Of a stretch of 64,000 nucleotides of DNA, positions 8,617-17,676 are shown in pieces. The stretch comes from Faecalicatena faecalis (GTDB lineage: Bacteria > Bacillota > Clostridia > Lachnospirales > Lachnospiraceae). The stretch is taken from NCBI RefSeq assembly GCF_012524165.2, contig NZ_JABACJ020000001.1, forward strand, positions 248,001 through 312,000, written 5' to 3'. Position 1 is the stretch's first letter. Each line of letters begins with the position of its first letter. The position numbers were made by a program, and so were the translations under genes. The notes below the pieces were generated by a model, which had not been told where the DNA came from, ran no database searches, and saw only the letters and a list, made by a program, of their open reading frames with translations.

Positions 8617-11235
8617 ATGGCAAAGAAGGAAACGGTCGTAGTACCTGAGATTGTTGACAGCGTGGAAACACTCGAAGCAAAAATGAAAGCAATGCGCGAA
8701 GCGCAAAAAGTATTTGCTACATTCACACAGGAACAAGTAGATAAAATTTTCTACGAGGCAGCCATGGCAGCCAACAAGATGAGAATTCCGCTCGCAAAGA
8801 TGGCTGTAGAAGAGACTCAGAGAGGTATCGTAGAAGACAAGGTAATCAAGAACCACTACGCAGCAGAGTACATCTATAATGCATATAAAGACACAAAGAC
8901 ATGTGGAGTGATCGAAGAAGACACTGCATATGGAATCAAGAAAGTGGCAGAGCCGATCGGTCTGGTAGCAGCGGTTATTCCGACAACGAACCCGACTTCT
9001 ACTGCAATCTTCAAGACTCTGATCTGCTTAAAGACAAGAAATGCAATCATCATCAGCCCACACCCGGCTGCAAAGGCATGTACAATCGCAGCAGCTAAGG
9101 TTGTTCTGGATGCAGCAGTAAAAGCAGGCGCTCCAGAGGGAATCATCGGATGGATCGACGTTCCTTCATTGGAACTGACTAACACAGTTATGAGAGATTC
9201 CGACATCATCCTTGCAACAGGCGGCCCAGGAATGGTAAAGGCAGCTTATTCATCAGGAAAGCCGGCACTTGGTGTAGGACCTGGAAACACACCGGTTATC
9301 ATCGATGAGACAGCAGACATCAAGATGGCAGTCAACTCCATTATCCACTCCAAGACTTTTGATAATGGTATGATCTGTGCTTCTGAGCAGTCTGTAACAG
9401 TACTGGACAGCATTTATGACGAAGTAAAGAAAGAGTTCGCATACCGTGGATGCTACTTCCTGAAAAAAGGCGCTGAGCTTGATAAAGTCCGCAAGACCAT
9501 CATTATCAATGGCGCACTGAACAGTAAGATCCCTGGAAAGTCTGCATACGAGATTGCCAAGATGGCAGGCGTAGATGTTCCTGAGAATACAAAGATCCTG
9601 ATCGGTGAAGTAGAATCCGTTGACATTTCCGAAGAATTTGCTCATGAAAAATTATCTCCTGTACTTGGTATGTATAGAGCAAAATCATTTGATGAAGCAC
9701 TTGAAAAAGCAGCACAGCTTGTAGCTGATGGTGGATATGGACATACATCATCCCTTTACATCCATCCGGCACAGACAGAAAAGATCGCTAAACATGCGGC
9801 AGCAATGAAGACATGCCGTGTACTGATCAATACACCTTCTTCTCACGGCGGTATCGGAGACCTGTACAACTTCAAGATGGCTCCATCCCTGACACTGGGA
9901 TGCGGTTCCTGGGGCGGTAACTCCGTTTCTGAAAACGTAGGAGTAAAACACTTACTGAATGTGAAGACAGTAGCTGAGAGGAGAGAAAATATGCTTTGGT
10001 TCAGAACACCTGAAAAGGTTTACTTCAAGAAAGGCTGTATGCCGGTTGCACTGGATGAGTTAGGAACAGTAATGCACAAGAAGAAAGCATTTATCGTAAC
10101 AGACTCCTTCCTGTACAAGAACGGATACGTAAAACCGATCGAAGCAAAACTGGACGAAATGGGAATCCAGCACACATGCTTCTACGAAGTAGCTCCGGAC
10201 CCGACACTGCAGTGTGCACAGAAGGGTGCAGATATGATGAGATCCTTCGAGCCTGACACGATCATCGCTCTCGGTGGTGGTTCTGCAATGGATGCAGCTA
10301 AGATCATGTGGGTAATGTATGAGCATCCGGAAGCAAACTTCGAAGATATGGCTATGGATTTCATGGACATCAGAAAGAGAGTATTTACATTCCCTAAGAT
10401 GGGCGAGAAAGCATACTTTGTAGCAATCCCGACATCCTCAGGAACAGGTTCAGAGGTAACACCATTTGCAATCATCACAGATGCAGAGACAGGCGTTAAG
10501 TGGCCGCTGGCAGACTACGAGCTGCTTCCGAACATGGCAATCGTAGATGTGGACAACATGATGACACAGCCGAAGGGACTGACAAGCGCTTCCGGTATCG
10601 ACGTTATGACACATGCCATCGAGGCATATGTATCAATCATGGCTACAGACTACACAGATGGTCTTGCTATGAAGGCAGTAAAGAGCGTATTCGAATACCT
10701 GCCGTCAGCATATGAGAATGGAGCAAATGATCCGAAGGCACGTGAAATGATGGCAAATGCTTCCTGTATGGCAGGTATGGCATTCGCAAATGCATTCCTT
10801 GGACTGAACCACTCCATGGCTCACAAACTGGGTGCTTTCCATCATCTGCCACACGGTGTTGCAAACGCAGTCATCCTGACAGAGGTTATGAAGTACAACT
10901 CAGCAGAAGCTCCAACTAAGATGGGTACCTTCTCACAGTACCAGTACCCACACGCACTTGCAAGATACGCTGAATTAGGACGTTTCGCAGGATGCACAGG
11001 TAAGGACGACCAGGAAGTATTCGATAACTTTATCGCAAAACTGGAAGACCTGAAAGAGAAGATCGGCATCAAGAAGACAATCAAAGATTACGGTATTGAC
11101 GAGAAATACTTCCTGGATACTCTGGATGACATGGTAGAACAGGCATTCAACGACCAGTGTACAGGAGCAAACCCGAGATACCCACTGATGAAGGAGATCA
11201 AAGAGATCTACCTGAAATGCTACTATGGCAAATAG
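8617..11235 (+). CDS. adhE: Bifunctional acetaldehyde-CoA/alcohol dehydrogenase AdhE
   Basis: Converts acetyl-CoA to acetaldehyde and then ethanol with two NADH, regenerating NAD+ in fermentation; AdhE forms cytoplasmic spirosome filaments. At 872 aa it matches the family. ATG 8617 follows GGAGGA by 9 nt, whereas an upstream in-frame ATG (8557) overlaps the promoter -10 and is rejected. The N-terminal aldehyde dehydrogenase half has catalytic Cys254 in DNGMICASEQ. The C-terminal iron-dependent alcohol dehydrogenase has the NAD-binding GGGSAMDAAK and iron-ligand histidines in LNHSMAHKLGAFHHLPHG. It is monocistronic, with its own strong promoter and terminator. Codon use is strongly biased, as in highly expressed genes. 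Confidence 0.97.
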   Translation: MAKKETVVVPEIVDSVETLEAKMKAMREAQKVFATFTQEQVDKIFYEAAMAANKMRIPLAKMAVEETQRGIVEDKVIKNHYAAEYIYNAYKDTKTCGVIEEDTAYGIKKVAEPIGLVAAVIPTTNPTSTAIFKTLICLKTRNAIIISPHPAAKACTIAAAKVVLDAAVKAGAPEGIIGWIDVPSLELTNTVMRDSDIILATGGPGMVKAAYSSGKPALGVGPGNTPVIIDETADIKMAVNSIIHSKTFDNGMICASEQSVTVLDSIYDEVKKEFAYRGCYFLKKGAELDKVRKTIIINGALNSKIPGKSAYEIAKMAGVDVPENTKILIGEVESVDISEEFAHEKLSPVLGMYRAKSFDEALEKAAQLVADGGYGHTSSLYIHPAQTEKIAKHAAAMKTCRVLINTPSSHGGIGDLYNFKMAPSLTLGCGSWGGNSVSENVGVKHLLNVKTVAERRENMLWFRTPEKVYFKKGCMPVALDELGTVMHKKKAFIVTDSFLYKNGYVKPIEAKLDEMGIQHTCFYEVAPDPTLQCAQKGADMMRSFEPDTIIALGGGSAMDAAKIMWVMYEHPEANFEDMAMDFMDIRKRVFTFPKMGEKAYFVAIPTSSGTGSEVTPFAIITDAETGVKWPLADYELLPNMAIVDVDNMMTQPKGLTSASGIDVMTHAIEAYVSIMATDYTDGLAMKAVKSVFEYLPSAYENGANDPKAREMMANASCMAGMAFANAFLGLNHSMAHKLGAFHHLPHGVANAVILTEVMKYNSAEAPTKMGTFSQYQYPHALARYAELGRFAGCTGKDDQEVFDNFIAKLEDLKEKIGIKKTIKDYGIDEKYFLDTLDDMVEQAFNDQCTGANPRYPLMKEIKEIYLKCYYGK

Positions 11236-11277
11236 GATTTAAAATAGACCCAAAAGACATACCTTATTTCTCACTTG

Positions 11278-11320
11278 GAAGAGGCACGGCGTTCAGCGTC
11301 ATGCCTCTTCTATTATTATA
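11278..11320 (+). terminator. Terminator of adhE
   Basis: Inverted repeat GAAGAGGCA/TGCCTCTTC around a 15-nt loop, followed by a TATTATTATA tail, about 45 nt after the adhE stop codon. Confidence 0.7.
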
Positions 11321-11416
11321 TGCGTGCCTCCGGCTTACTTTAGATTGTTATAAAACTAACAATAAAATGTGCATAAAAAAGTTAGTTAAAAATTGCACAA
11401 AAATAAAGAAGGGTAC

Positions 11417-11445
11417 TTACATTGTTAAAAAATATGAGATATAAT
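11417..11445 (+). promoter_or_regulatory. Probable promoter of APH-like kinase gene
   Basis: Consensus -10 TATAAT at 11440-11445. The -35 at 17-nt spacing (TTACAT) is poor, so only the -10 is convincing. Interleaved small dyads (AACTAAC/GTTAGTT and TGTGCA/TGCACA) lie just upstream at about 11355-11398. Confidence 0.45.
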
Positions 11446-11491
11446 AAAACCAACTTAAAACAACGGCAACAAAAATCAGGAGGTATGGCTT

Positions 11492-12247
11492 ATGAAACTG
11501 GAAGAAAAAAACTTAATCGTGGAACGTTCTTATAAGAAAGTATACAAATGCGATGACTGTGTAGTGAAAGTATTCGAACCGACACATCCGAAGTCAGACG
11601 TATTTAACGAAGCACTGAATACTGCACGTGTAGAAGAAACAGGCCTGGATATCCCGAAAGTAAAAGAAGTGACCCAGGTGGACGGCAAATGGGCAATCGC
11701 GATTGAATATAAAGCCGGCAAGACGCTGGAAGACATGATGGAGACAGATAAGGGAAATCTTGAGAAATATATGGAGGACTTTGTAGATCTCCAGCTTTCC
11801 GTACACAGTAAAACTTCTCCGCGTCTGAATAAGCTGAAAGATAAGCTGTCCAGCCAGATCAATGGCTTAAAGGAGCTGGATGCGACAACCAGATATGAGC
11901 TCCTGACAAGACTGGAGAGTATGCCGAAGCACAACAAAGTATGCCACGGCGACTTTAATCCGAGCAACGTAATCGTAGCAAAGAACGGCAAGATGACTGT
12001 AGTAGACTGGGCCCATGCAACACAGGGAAATGCAAGTGCTGATGCGGCTATGACATATCTGCTCTTTGCTCTAAAGGATCAGAAGGCAGCAGATCTGTAT
12101 CTCAAGCTTTTCTGCAAGAAGAGCGATACAGCGATGCAGTATGTACAGCAGTGGCTGCCGATCGTCGCTGCAGCACAGCTTACCAAGGATAATGAACTGG
12201 AGAAAGACTTCCTGATGAAATGGATTGACGTTATTGATTATCAATAA
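11492..12247 (+). CDS. APH/choline-kinase-like phosphotransferase
   Basis: Small-molecule kinase of the aminoglycoside phosphotransferase/choline kinase superfamily (251 aa). The Brenner catalytic motif reads CHGDFNPSN (His152, Asp154, Asn159), and the metal-binding Asp172 lies in VVDWAH. The N-lobe has KVFEP at about residues 27-31 as the ATP-binding strand and AIEYKAGKTLEDMM as the hinge. Substrates in this superfamily range from choline and fructosamine to antibiotics; nothing here identifies the substrate, and resistance should not be assumed. A strong AGGAGG lies upstream. It stands alone between the adhE terminator and a bidirectional terminator shared with the convergent wall hydrolase. 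Confidence 0.75.
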   Translation: MKLEEKNLIVERSYKKVYKCDDCVVKVFEPTHPKSDVFNEALNTARVEETGLDIPKVKEVTQVDGKWAIAIEYKAGKTLEDMMETDKGNLEKYMEDFVDLQLSVHSKTSPRLNKLKDKLSSQINGLKELDATTRYELLTRLESMPKHNKVCHGDFNPSNVIVAKNGKMTVVDWAHATQGNASADAAMTYLLFALKDQKAADLYLKLFCKKSDTAMQYVQQWLPIVAAAQLTKDNELEKDFLMKWIDVIDYQ

Positions 12248-12262
12248 AGATGGGGAAAACTT

Positions 12263-12303
12263 AAGGCTGTCTGAAAATGAAAATCTCATTTTCAGACAGC
12301 CTT
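12263..12303. terminator. Bidirectional terminator between convergent genes
   Basis: Perfect 18-bp stem (starting AAGGCTGTCTGAAAATGA) with a 5-nt loop. It has an A tract before and TTTTCTCTT after, so it serves both the kinase gene and the minus-strand wall hydrolase. Confidence 0.92.
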
Positions 12304-12314
12304 TTCTCTTCTAT

Positions 12315-13475
12315 CTACCAGCTTTGGAAGAACAGGTTATTGCCAATATTCACACCGGGTCTGTCGGTAGCCCCTGCATACAGGAAATAGTAGCAGTCCT
12401 GCACAGCAGCAAGCCGTGCCCCATTGATCGCATCCTGTGCAACATTATATGCCAGACTGCTTGGTCCGCTTGAAAGAACACTATCCAGACGGCCGCTCCA
12501 TACAGGTTCAAACTGCCCGCTTGCATAGACAACATCAGTAATGCTGTTCGGGAAGATCGGGCTGTTGACACGGTTCATAATAACTGTCGCAACAGCAAGC
12601 ATGGAATTATAGTCATGCATAGCCTCGCAATCCAGAATCGCTGCAAATACATCCAGGTCGCTTCCACCGATATTAGATGCACCGCCATTCACGACCGTAT
12701 CATCATATCCGCCGCCTGAACCGCCGCCGCTATTTCCGCCGTCAGTATTGCCGCTATTGGAACCGCCTCCAGAATGGTTCCCGCCGGAGATATTAGCATT
12801 GGCCTCAGCCTCGGCTTTTGCTTTAGCTTCTGCTTCAGCCTTCGCTTTTGCCTTTGCCGCCTCTTCTGCACGAAGCTGTGCTAATTGTGCTTGATATGTC
12901 TCTAAATCTGTTGAAGTCTCTTTGGCTTTCTGTTCCAGCTCATCCTGCTGTTTTTCCAGGTCCTTCTGAATCTTGACCAGAGAAGTCTGCTGGTCTTCCA
13001 GCGTCTCCTTCTTATCGTTGATTTCCTTTCTGGTCTTCTGAAGCTGGACAAGCATGTCCCGGTCGTAATTACTGATATTCTGTATAAAATCGGCTTTATT
13101 TAAGAAATCTGTCATATTTTCCGCTGAAAACAGCATCTCTAACAGTGTTGCATTACCAGTTTCATACATATACTTAATACGGGTCTTCATGTCGTCATAT
13201 TGTCTGGCCTCGTTTGCCTTCGCTTCAGCTAAGGAATCTTTTGTCCTTTGGATCTCACCATTGGTTATCTCAACTTGCATCTCTGCAGTGGAAATCTTGT
13301 CACTTATGGAAAGAAGATCCTGGTTGATACCGGCAAGCTGTTCCTGCAGATCAGATGTTTTGCTTTCCAGGCTTTTCTGATCCTCAGCGTATACAGGGAA
13401 GGCAGAAAAGAGGAATACAAGTGAGCAAAACAGCGCGAGGAGAGCATGTCCCCTGCGTTTTGAACGCAATTTCAT
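12315..13475 (-). CDS. Secreted cell-wall hydrolase: coiled coil plus SleB-type hydrolase domain
   Basis: Exported peptidoglycan hydrolase of about 386 aa. ATG at 13475 is preferred over an upstream TTG because AAAGGA lies 10 nt away. A signal peptide (basic start, hydrophobic LLALFCSLVFLF, cleavage near VYAED) is followed by a long coiled coil (about residues 30-215) like the PcsB/CwlO N-domain. An Ala/Lys/Glu stretch, a Gly/Ser/Asn-rich linker (about 220-265) and a C-terminal hydrolase_2 (SleB/CwlJ) domain come next. The hydrolase domain contains AAILDCEA (catalytic Glu), NRVNSPIFPNSI and SGQFEPVW. Coiled-coil wall hydrolases of this type act at the septum or in sporulation and germination; which applies here is unknown. 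Confidence 0.85.
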   Translation of the reverse strand: MKLRSKRRGHALLALFCSLVFLFSAFPVYAEDQKSLESKTSDLQEQLAGINQDLLSISDKISTAEMQVEITNGEIQRTKDSLAEAKANEARQYDDMKTRIKYMYETGNATLLEMLFSAENMTDFLNKADFIQNISNYDRDMLVQLQKTRKEINDKKETLEDQQTSLVKIQKDLEKQQDELEQKAKETSTDLETYQAQLAQLRAEEAAKAKAKAEAEAKAKAEAEANANISGGNHSGGGSNSGNTDGGNSGGGSGGGYDDTVVNGGASNIGGSDLDVFAAILDCEAMHDYNSMLAVATVIMNRVNSPIFPNSITDVVYASGQFEPVWSGRLDSVLSSGPSSLAYNVAQDAINGARLAAVQDCYYFLYAGATDRPGVNIGNNLFFQSW

Positions 13476-13512
13476 AATTTCCAATTCCTTTCTAAATTGA
13501 TTTTGCTATAGT

Positions 13513-13541
13513 ATTATACTATAAATTGCTTTATTACGCAA
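13513..13541 (-). promoter_or_regulatory. Promoter of cell-wall hydrolase
   Basis: On the minus strand TTGCGT, a 17-nt spacer and a consensus TATAAT (plus-strand ATTATA at 13513-13518), about 38 nt upstream of the start codon. Confidence 0.7.
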
Positions 13542-13593
13542 ATTTTGATAGAATAAGTTATAAAAACGAGAAAAAAACGAGGTAGACTAATAT

Positions 13594-14439
13594 ATGGAAC
13601 GCAGAATTAAGATGATCGGACTGGATCTGGATGGTACGCTTCTGACAGAAAAGAAGGAGCTTCTTCCCTATACCAGGCAAGTCCTGGATAAAGCAATCAA
13701 GGAGGGAATCCTTGTTCTGATGGCGACAGGAAGGCCGTTTATGGGAATCCCAGAGGAGTTAAGGTACTATCCCGGCATACGCTATGCACTCACATCCAAC
13801 GGGGCACGTGTGCTTGAGATAGAAGGGGAAAAGGTATTGATTGAACACCTTTTACCATTAGAAAGGGCAAAGAAAGCATTGGAAACTTTGTCAAAATATG
13901 ATACATTACAAGAGGTGTACTTTGGTGGTCAGGCATATGCACCGGAGGATAAGATGAAGCATATCGGGCGGTATCACCATAATCCCTATATGTGGGAGTA
14001 CTTGCTGACGACCAGAAAGCCAGTGCCGGATATCAGAGAATTTGTTGAGAAGCAGGACCGGGATATGGATAAGATACAGGGCTTGTTTGCCGATATGGAG
14101 GAAAGGGATGCTGCCTGGAAGGAACTTAGCCAGCAGGAGGGCCTGGCCCTTGTAGGTTCTCTGGGATACAATATTGAGATCAATGCATCCGGGGTGAATA
14201 AGGGCACAGCGCTTGTGGAGCTTGGCAGGATGTTGGGAATCGACCGGGAAGAAATCATGGCATGCGGCGACGGGGATAACGATGCTGACATGTTAAGAGA
14301 GGTAGGTTTTGGTGTGGCCATGGAAAACGCCATAGATAAGGTAAAAGAAGCAGCCGATTATATTACTGTGACCAATGATGAGCAGGGGGCTGCAAAAGCA
14401 ATAGAAAGATTTGCTCTTAGAGGAGGAGAATTATGTTAG
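13594..14439 (+). CDS. Cof-type HAD-IIB sugar-phosphate phosphatase
   Basis: Haloacid-dehalogenase hydrolase of the Cof/YidA type (281 aa) that dephosphorylates small phosphorylated metabolites in the cytoplasm. Motif I is GLDLDGTLL (Asp11 nucleophile, Asp13 acid/base), motif II is MATGRP, Lys is in SGVNKGTAL and motif IV is [11 protein letters not shown]. The C2B cap fills the middle third. Substrate specificity is not predictable. It overlaps uppP by 7 nt, so the two are cotranscribed; undecaprenyl phosphate recycling gives no obvious functional link. Confidence 0.88.
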   Translation: MERRIKMIGLDLDGTLLTEKKELLPYTRQVLDKAIKEGILVLMATGRPFMGIPEELRYYPGIRYALTSNGARVLEIEGEKVLIEHLLPLERAKKALETLSKYDTLQEVYFGGQAYAPEDKMKHIGRYHHNPYMWEYLLTTRKPVPDIREFVEKQDRDMDKIQGLFADMEERDAAWKELSQQEGLALVGSLGYNIEINASGVNKGTALVELGRMLGIDREEIMACGDGDNDADMLREVGFGVAMENAIDKVKEAADYITVTNDEQGAAKAIERFALRGGELC

Positions 14440-15263
14440 AAGCGTTAAAGGTAATAGTACTGGGGATTGTAGAAGGAATCACGGAGTGGCTGCCAATCAG
14501 CAGTACCGGGCATCTGATCCTGGTAGAGGAGTTTATCAAACTGGATATGAGTGATAGCTTTGTTTCCATGTTTAATGTAGTGATACAGTTAGGTGCGATC
14601 ATGGCAGTTGTTCTGATTTATTTCCATAAGCTGAATCCATTTTCACCGAAGAAGACGGAGAAGCAGAAGCTGCTGACACTGCAGCTGTGGGTGAAGGTTC
14701 TGATTGCGTCTGTACCGGCGGCCATCATTGGACTTTTGTTTGATGACTTTATTGATGCACATTTAATGAACTATGTAGTCGTTGCGATTACATTGATTCT
14801 TTACGGTGTTGCTTTTATTGTGGTTGAGAAGCGTCATGAGAATGCAAAGCCGGCAGTGAAGAGATTGTCAGACCTGACGATTCCGATGGTGTTGGTAATT
14901 GGATGCTTCCAGGTGCTCGCTCTGATTCCGGGAACTTCCCGTTCCGGTGCTACGATCATCGGTGGACTGCTGATTGGGGCAGCCAGAGGAGTTGCGGCAG
15001 AGTTTACATTTTTCCTTGCCATTCCAGTTATGTTCGGGGCAAGCTTTTTGAAGATTATTAAGTTCGGATTCCATTTTACAGGGATGGAAGTGTTCCTGCT
15101 GCTGCTCGGATGTGTGATTTCCTTCGCAGTTTCTGTGTACGCGATCAAGTTCCTGATGCAGTATATCAAGAACCATGACTTCAAGGCATTTGGATACTAT
15201 CGTATCGTGCTTGGTATCATCGTTCTGCTTTACTTTGGAATGACGGCGATGTTTGCAGCATAG
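14433..15263 (+). CDS. uppP: Undecaprenyl-diphosphatase UppP (BacA)
   Basis: Membrane pyrophosphatase that recycles undecaprenyl pyrophosphate to the monophosphate carrier for peptidoglycan synthesis; overproduction gives bacitracin tolerance. At 276 aa with about eight hydrophobic helices it matches the family. The two conserved motifs are intact: the N-terminal [15 protein letters not shown] and the central [10 protein letters not shown], which together form the active site. It starts inside the preceding HAD gene (AGGAGGAG upstream of ATG 14433) and is followed by a terminator. Confidence 0.96.
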   Translation: MLEALKVIVLGIVEGITEWLPISSTGHLILVEEFIKLDMSDSFVSMFNVVIQLGAIMAVVLIYFHKLNPFSPKKTEKQKLLTLQLWVKVLIASVPAAIIGLLFDDFIDAHLMNYVVVAITLILYGVAFIVVEKRHENAKPAVKRLSDLTIPMVLVIGCFQVLALIPGTSRSGATIIGGLLIGAARGVAAEFTFFLAIPVMFGASFLKIIKFGFHFTGMEVFLLLLGCVISFAVSVYAIKFLMQYIKNHDFKAFGYYRIVLGIIVLLYFGMTAMFAA

Positions 15264-15278
15264 AGAATAAAGCTTAAG

Positions 15279-15345
15279 AAAGGGGAGCGTTTAAGGTAAG
15301 ATCCAGTTTATGTGCGGGATTTTACTTTAGGCGCTTCCTTCTTAT
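15279..15345 (+). terminator. Probable terminator of the HAD-uppP operon
   Basis: Long G-U-containing stem: GGAGCGTTTAAGGTAAGATCC pairs with GGATTTTACTTTAGGCGCTTCC, with a short loop and then TTCTTATATAAT. No long T tract, so confidence is moderate. Confidence 0.6.
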
Positions 15346-15368
15346 ATAATCTGATTTTATCGGGAAAT

Positions 15369-15400
15369 CTAAGGTCCAGCTAAGTTTGATCTGTTTTAAT
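15369..15400 (+). promoter_or_regulatory. CTAAG direct-repeat operator and promoter of the response-regulator operon
   Basis: CTAAG-GTCCAG-CTAAG (15369-15384) is a direct repeat with an 11-bp period. It is followed after exactly 10 nt by TTTAAT, a -10-like hexamer (15395-15400). The same arrangement recurs before the VTC gene at 17610. Direct repeats one helical turn apart that replace the -35 are the hallmark of PhoB/OmpR-class activator sites, so this is probably the binding site of the adjacent regulator (autoregulation). Confidence 0.75.
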
Positions 15401-15469
15401 GATGAAGAATAATGAAGTATAGGAAATGATGCTTCAAGGGGATACTTTCATGAAATTGAGGTGTAGAAG

Positions 15470-16144
15470 ATGAAATTATTGTTCGCAGAGGATGAGGTGG
15501 AAATGTCAGAGGCGGTCGTAGATATACTGACGTTTCATAAATATGTAGTAGACGCGGTGTATGATGGAGAGGAGGCTCTGGCATATGCGCGTGCAGAACA
15601 CTATGACGGAATCATTCTGGATATTATGATGCCGAAAATGAGTGGGCTTAAGGTGTTGGAAACTCTCAGACATGAGGGATGCAGGACGCCGATCCTTTTG
15701 TTGACCGCAAAGGCAGAGGTGGAGGACCGGATTCAGGGGCTTGACCTGGGAGCGGATGACTATCTTCCGAAGCCCTTTGCCATGGGAGAACTGCTGGCAA
15801 GGATACGTGCCATGCTGCGCAGGCGGGAAGAGTTTACGCCGGATATCCTGACCTGCGGCAATATTTCGCTGAATCTTAAAAATTATGAACTCAGCGGGGA
15901 AAGCCAGTCCTTTGTGCTGCCGAAGCTGGAATATCAGCTGATGGAGCTCTTTATGCTGAATCAGGGGATTTACCTGTCCACAGAAGATCTGCTTGTGAAG
16001 GTGTGGGGATACGAGACTGAGGCGGAGCTGGGCACGGTCTGGGTATACATTTCCTATCTGCGCAAACGGCTGGCCGCCTTGGATGCGAATGTGCAGATCA
16101 AGGCGAAACGTAATATCGGCTATACATTGGAGGTAGTGGGATGA
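15470..16144 (+). CDS. OmpR/PhoB-family response regulator
   Basis: Two-component response regulator (224 aa). The receiver domain (about 1-115) has the acidic pair Glu7/Asp8, phosphoacceptor Asp51 in ILDIMMP and the Lys of LPKPF. A winged-helix DNA-binding domain (about 125-222) ends with KVWGYE, YISYLRKRL and IGYTLEVV. The histidine kinase start codon overlaps its stop. The CTAAG direct repeats upstream of its own gene and of the polyphosphate polymerase operon are the likely targets, making the VTC-DUF4956-CotH genes its regulon. Confidence 0.92.
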   Translation: MKLLFAEDEVEMSEAVVDILTFHKYVVDAVYDGEEALAYARAEHYDGIILDIMMPKMSGLKVLETLRHEGCRTPILLLTAKAEVEDRIQGLDLGADDYLPKPFAMGELLARIRAMLRRREEFTPDILTCGNISLNLKNYELSGESQSFVLPKLEYQLMELFMLNQGIYLSTEDLLVKVWGYETEAELGTVWVYISYLRKRLAALDANVQIKAKRNIGYTLEVVG

Positions 16145-17376
16145 TCAGGACGCTTCAGAAAAAATTCATTACAACTGCTATGCTCGCGATTTCCATCCTG
16201 CTGTTGGTCCTGCTGGGAGCAATCAATGTTGGGTATTATCTGGTGTCAGGGCAGCAGGAAAAGGTGCTGCTTGACATGTTGGCGAAGAATGAGGGGATGC
16301 CTCCGCACGATATGGGACCTCAGGGAAAGGAAAAGGGAACTCTTTTCGGACCGCCGATGAATGAGGACACTGCCATGTCGGCGAGGTTTTTTACGGTTTA
16401 TATGGATTCTGACGGCAAAATTGTCAGGACGGATGTGAGCCGGATTTCATCCGTGACAGAAGATGAGGCGCGGGAATATGCCAAGGATGCTGCCAGCGAG
16501 AAGAAAGACTCAGGCAGGATGAATGGATTCCGCTACAGGATATCACAGACCCGGGATGGGCAGGGAACGGTCTTTTTGTTTTTGGATACTTCCATTCAGC
16601 GCCGTAATTTTCTGCTGGTGCTGGCTCTTTCTATATTTATAGGAATCATCTGCTGGGGACTGATGCTTTTGCTGGTGATCCTGCTGTCGAAAAAAGCGAT
16701 TCTGCCGATTGCAGCAAATATGGAAAAACAAAAACAGTTTGTGACGAATGCAGGACACGAGATCAAGACTCCGCTGGCGATTATCATGGCGAATACGGAT
16801 GCGATGGAATTGCATCAGGGGGAGAGTAAATGGAGCCGGAATATCAGGAACCAGACGATTCGGTTAAATGGCCTGATGCAGAATCTTCTGACATTATCCC
16901 GCATGGACGAGGAGGTATTGAGACTTCACGCCTCAGAATTCTCCATGAGCCAGCTGACAGAAGAGATGCTGCATCCATTTTACGAATCTGCGGCATTGAA
17001 ACAGATAGAGATACGAAAGGAGATTCAGCAGGATGTGATGATCCGGGCAAATAAGGAGCATTTTACACAGCTGGTTTCTGTTTTACTGGATAATGCCGTG
17101 AAGTATACAAATGAAGGCGGAGAGATTGACGTCTGCCTGGAGAAAGCAGAGAAAAGAGTGGTCCTGCGGGTGAAGAATACCTGTGAAAAACTGCCGGAAG
17201 GAGAGCCGGAGAAGCTGTTCGACAGGTTTTACAGGGGAGACAGTGCGAGGACACAGAAGAGCGGAGGATATGGGATCGGACTGTCTGTGGCGCAGGCTAT
17301 CGTGGAGGCACATAAGGGGACGATCACTGCGGAGTATGAGGACGGGAACAGGATTGCGTTTACAGTCAGAATATGA
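16141..17376 (+). CDS. Membrane sensor histidine kinase
   Basis: Sensor kinase (411 aa) pairing with the preceding regulator. Membrane helix 1 is at about residues 11-34 and helix 2 at about 158-183. They enclose an extracytoplasmic sensor of roughly 120 residues that is acidic and has a Met/Pro/Gly-rich start (GMPPHDMGPQGKEKG). No clear HAMP domain is seen. The HisKA box has His206 in TNAGHEIKTPLA, followed by the HATPase region with the N box (LLDNAVKYTNEGG), GYGIGLSVA and the G2 region. The signal is unknown; the linked operon hints at phosphate, polyphosphate or envelope state. Confidence 0.92.
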   Translation: MIRTLQKKFITTAMLAISILLLVLLGAINVGYYLVSGQQEKVLLDMLAKNEGMPPHDMGPQGKEKGTLFGPPMNEDTAMSARFFTVYMDSDGKIVRTDVSRISSVTEDEAREYAKDAASEKKDSGRMNGFRYRISQTRDGQGTVFLFLDTSIQRRNFLLVLALSIFIGIICWGLMLLLVILLSKKAILPIAANMEKQKQFVTNAGHEIKTPLAIIMANTDAMELHQGESKWSRNIRNQTIRLNGLMQNLLTLSRMDEEVLRLHASEFSMSQLTEEMLHPFYESAALKQIEIRKEIQQDVMIRANKEHFTQLVSVLLDNAVKYTNEGGEIDVCLEKAEKRVVLRVKNTCEKLPEGEPEKLFDRFYRGDSARTQKSGGYGIGLSVAQAIVEAHKGTITAEYEDGNRIAFTVRI

Positions 17377-17466
17377 GCAATGTAAAGCAGTTTAACCTCA
17401 TCAGGGAAGCAGCGGAGCGGATTTTGAATATCCGGTTTGACAATAGGACAGGAAAAGTTTTATGAA

Positions 17467-17510
17467 GAGTGGAACAGGCTGAATGCAGGCAGCGTGTTCT
17501 GCTCTTTTTA
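17467..17510 (+). terminator. Terminator of the two-component operon
   Basis: GAGTGGAACA pairs with TGTTCTGCTC (two G-U pairs) around an 18-nt loop, then TTTTTATA. The rest of the 17377-17676 gap holds only this terminator and the VTC promoter; a 65-codon open frame there has no coding character. Confidence 0.75.
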
Positions 17511-17609
17511 TAATGCGCGGATATCTTGGATATAAGGGAGGGTTGAGATCATACATCAGCCGCAGGCACTTTCTGACGACACAGTTTTTTCACAACAAGA
17601 AAAAATCCT

Positions 17610-17641
17610 CTAAGTTTCAGCTAAGGTTCTGTCTGTACAAT
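17610..17641 (+). promoter_or_regulatory. CTAAG direct-repeat operator and promoter of the VTC-DUF4956-CotH operon
   Basis: CTAAG-TTTCAG-CTAAG (17610-17625), then 10 nt, then TACAAT (17636-17641). Repeat sequence, 11-bp period and 10-nt distance to the -10 all match the site at 15369, so the same regulator probably activates both promoters. Confidence 0.78.
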
Positions 17642-17676
17642 ACCACTTGTGACAACGAAAGAAAGGAGACAACTCG

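Noticed and set aside
11492..12247. Aminoglycoside resistance gene
   Set aside because: The APH fold is shared with choline and other metabolite kinases; nothing in sequence or context indicates resistance.
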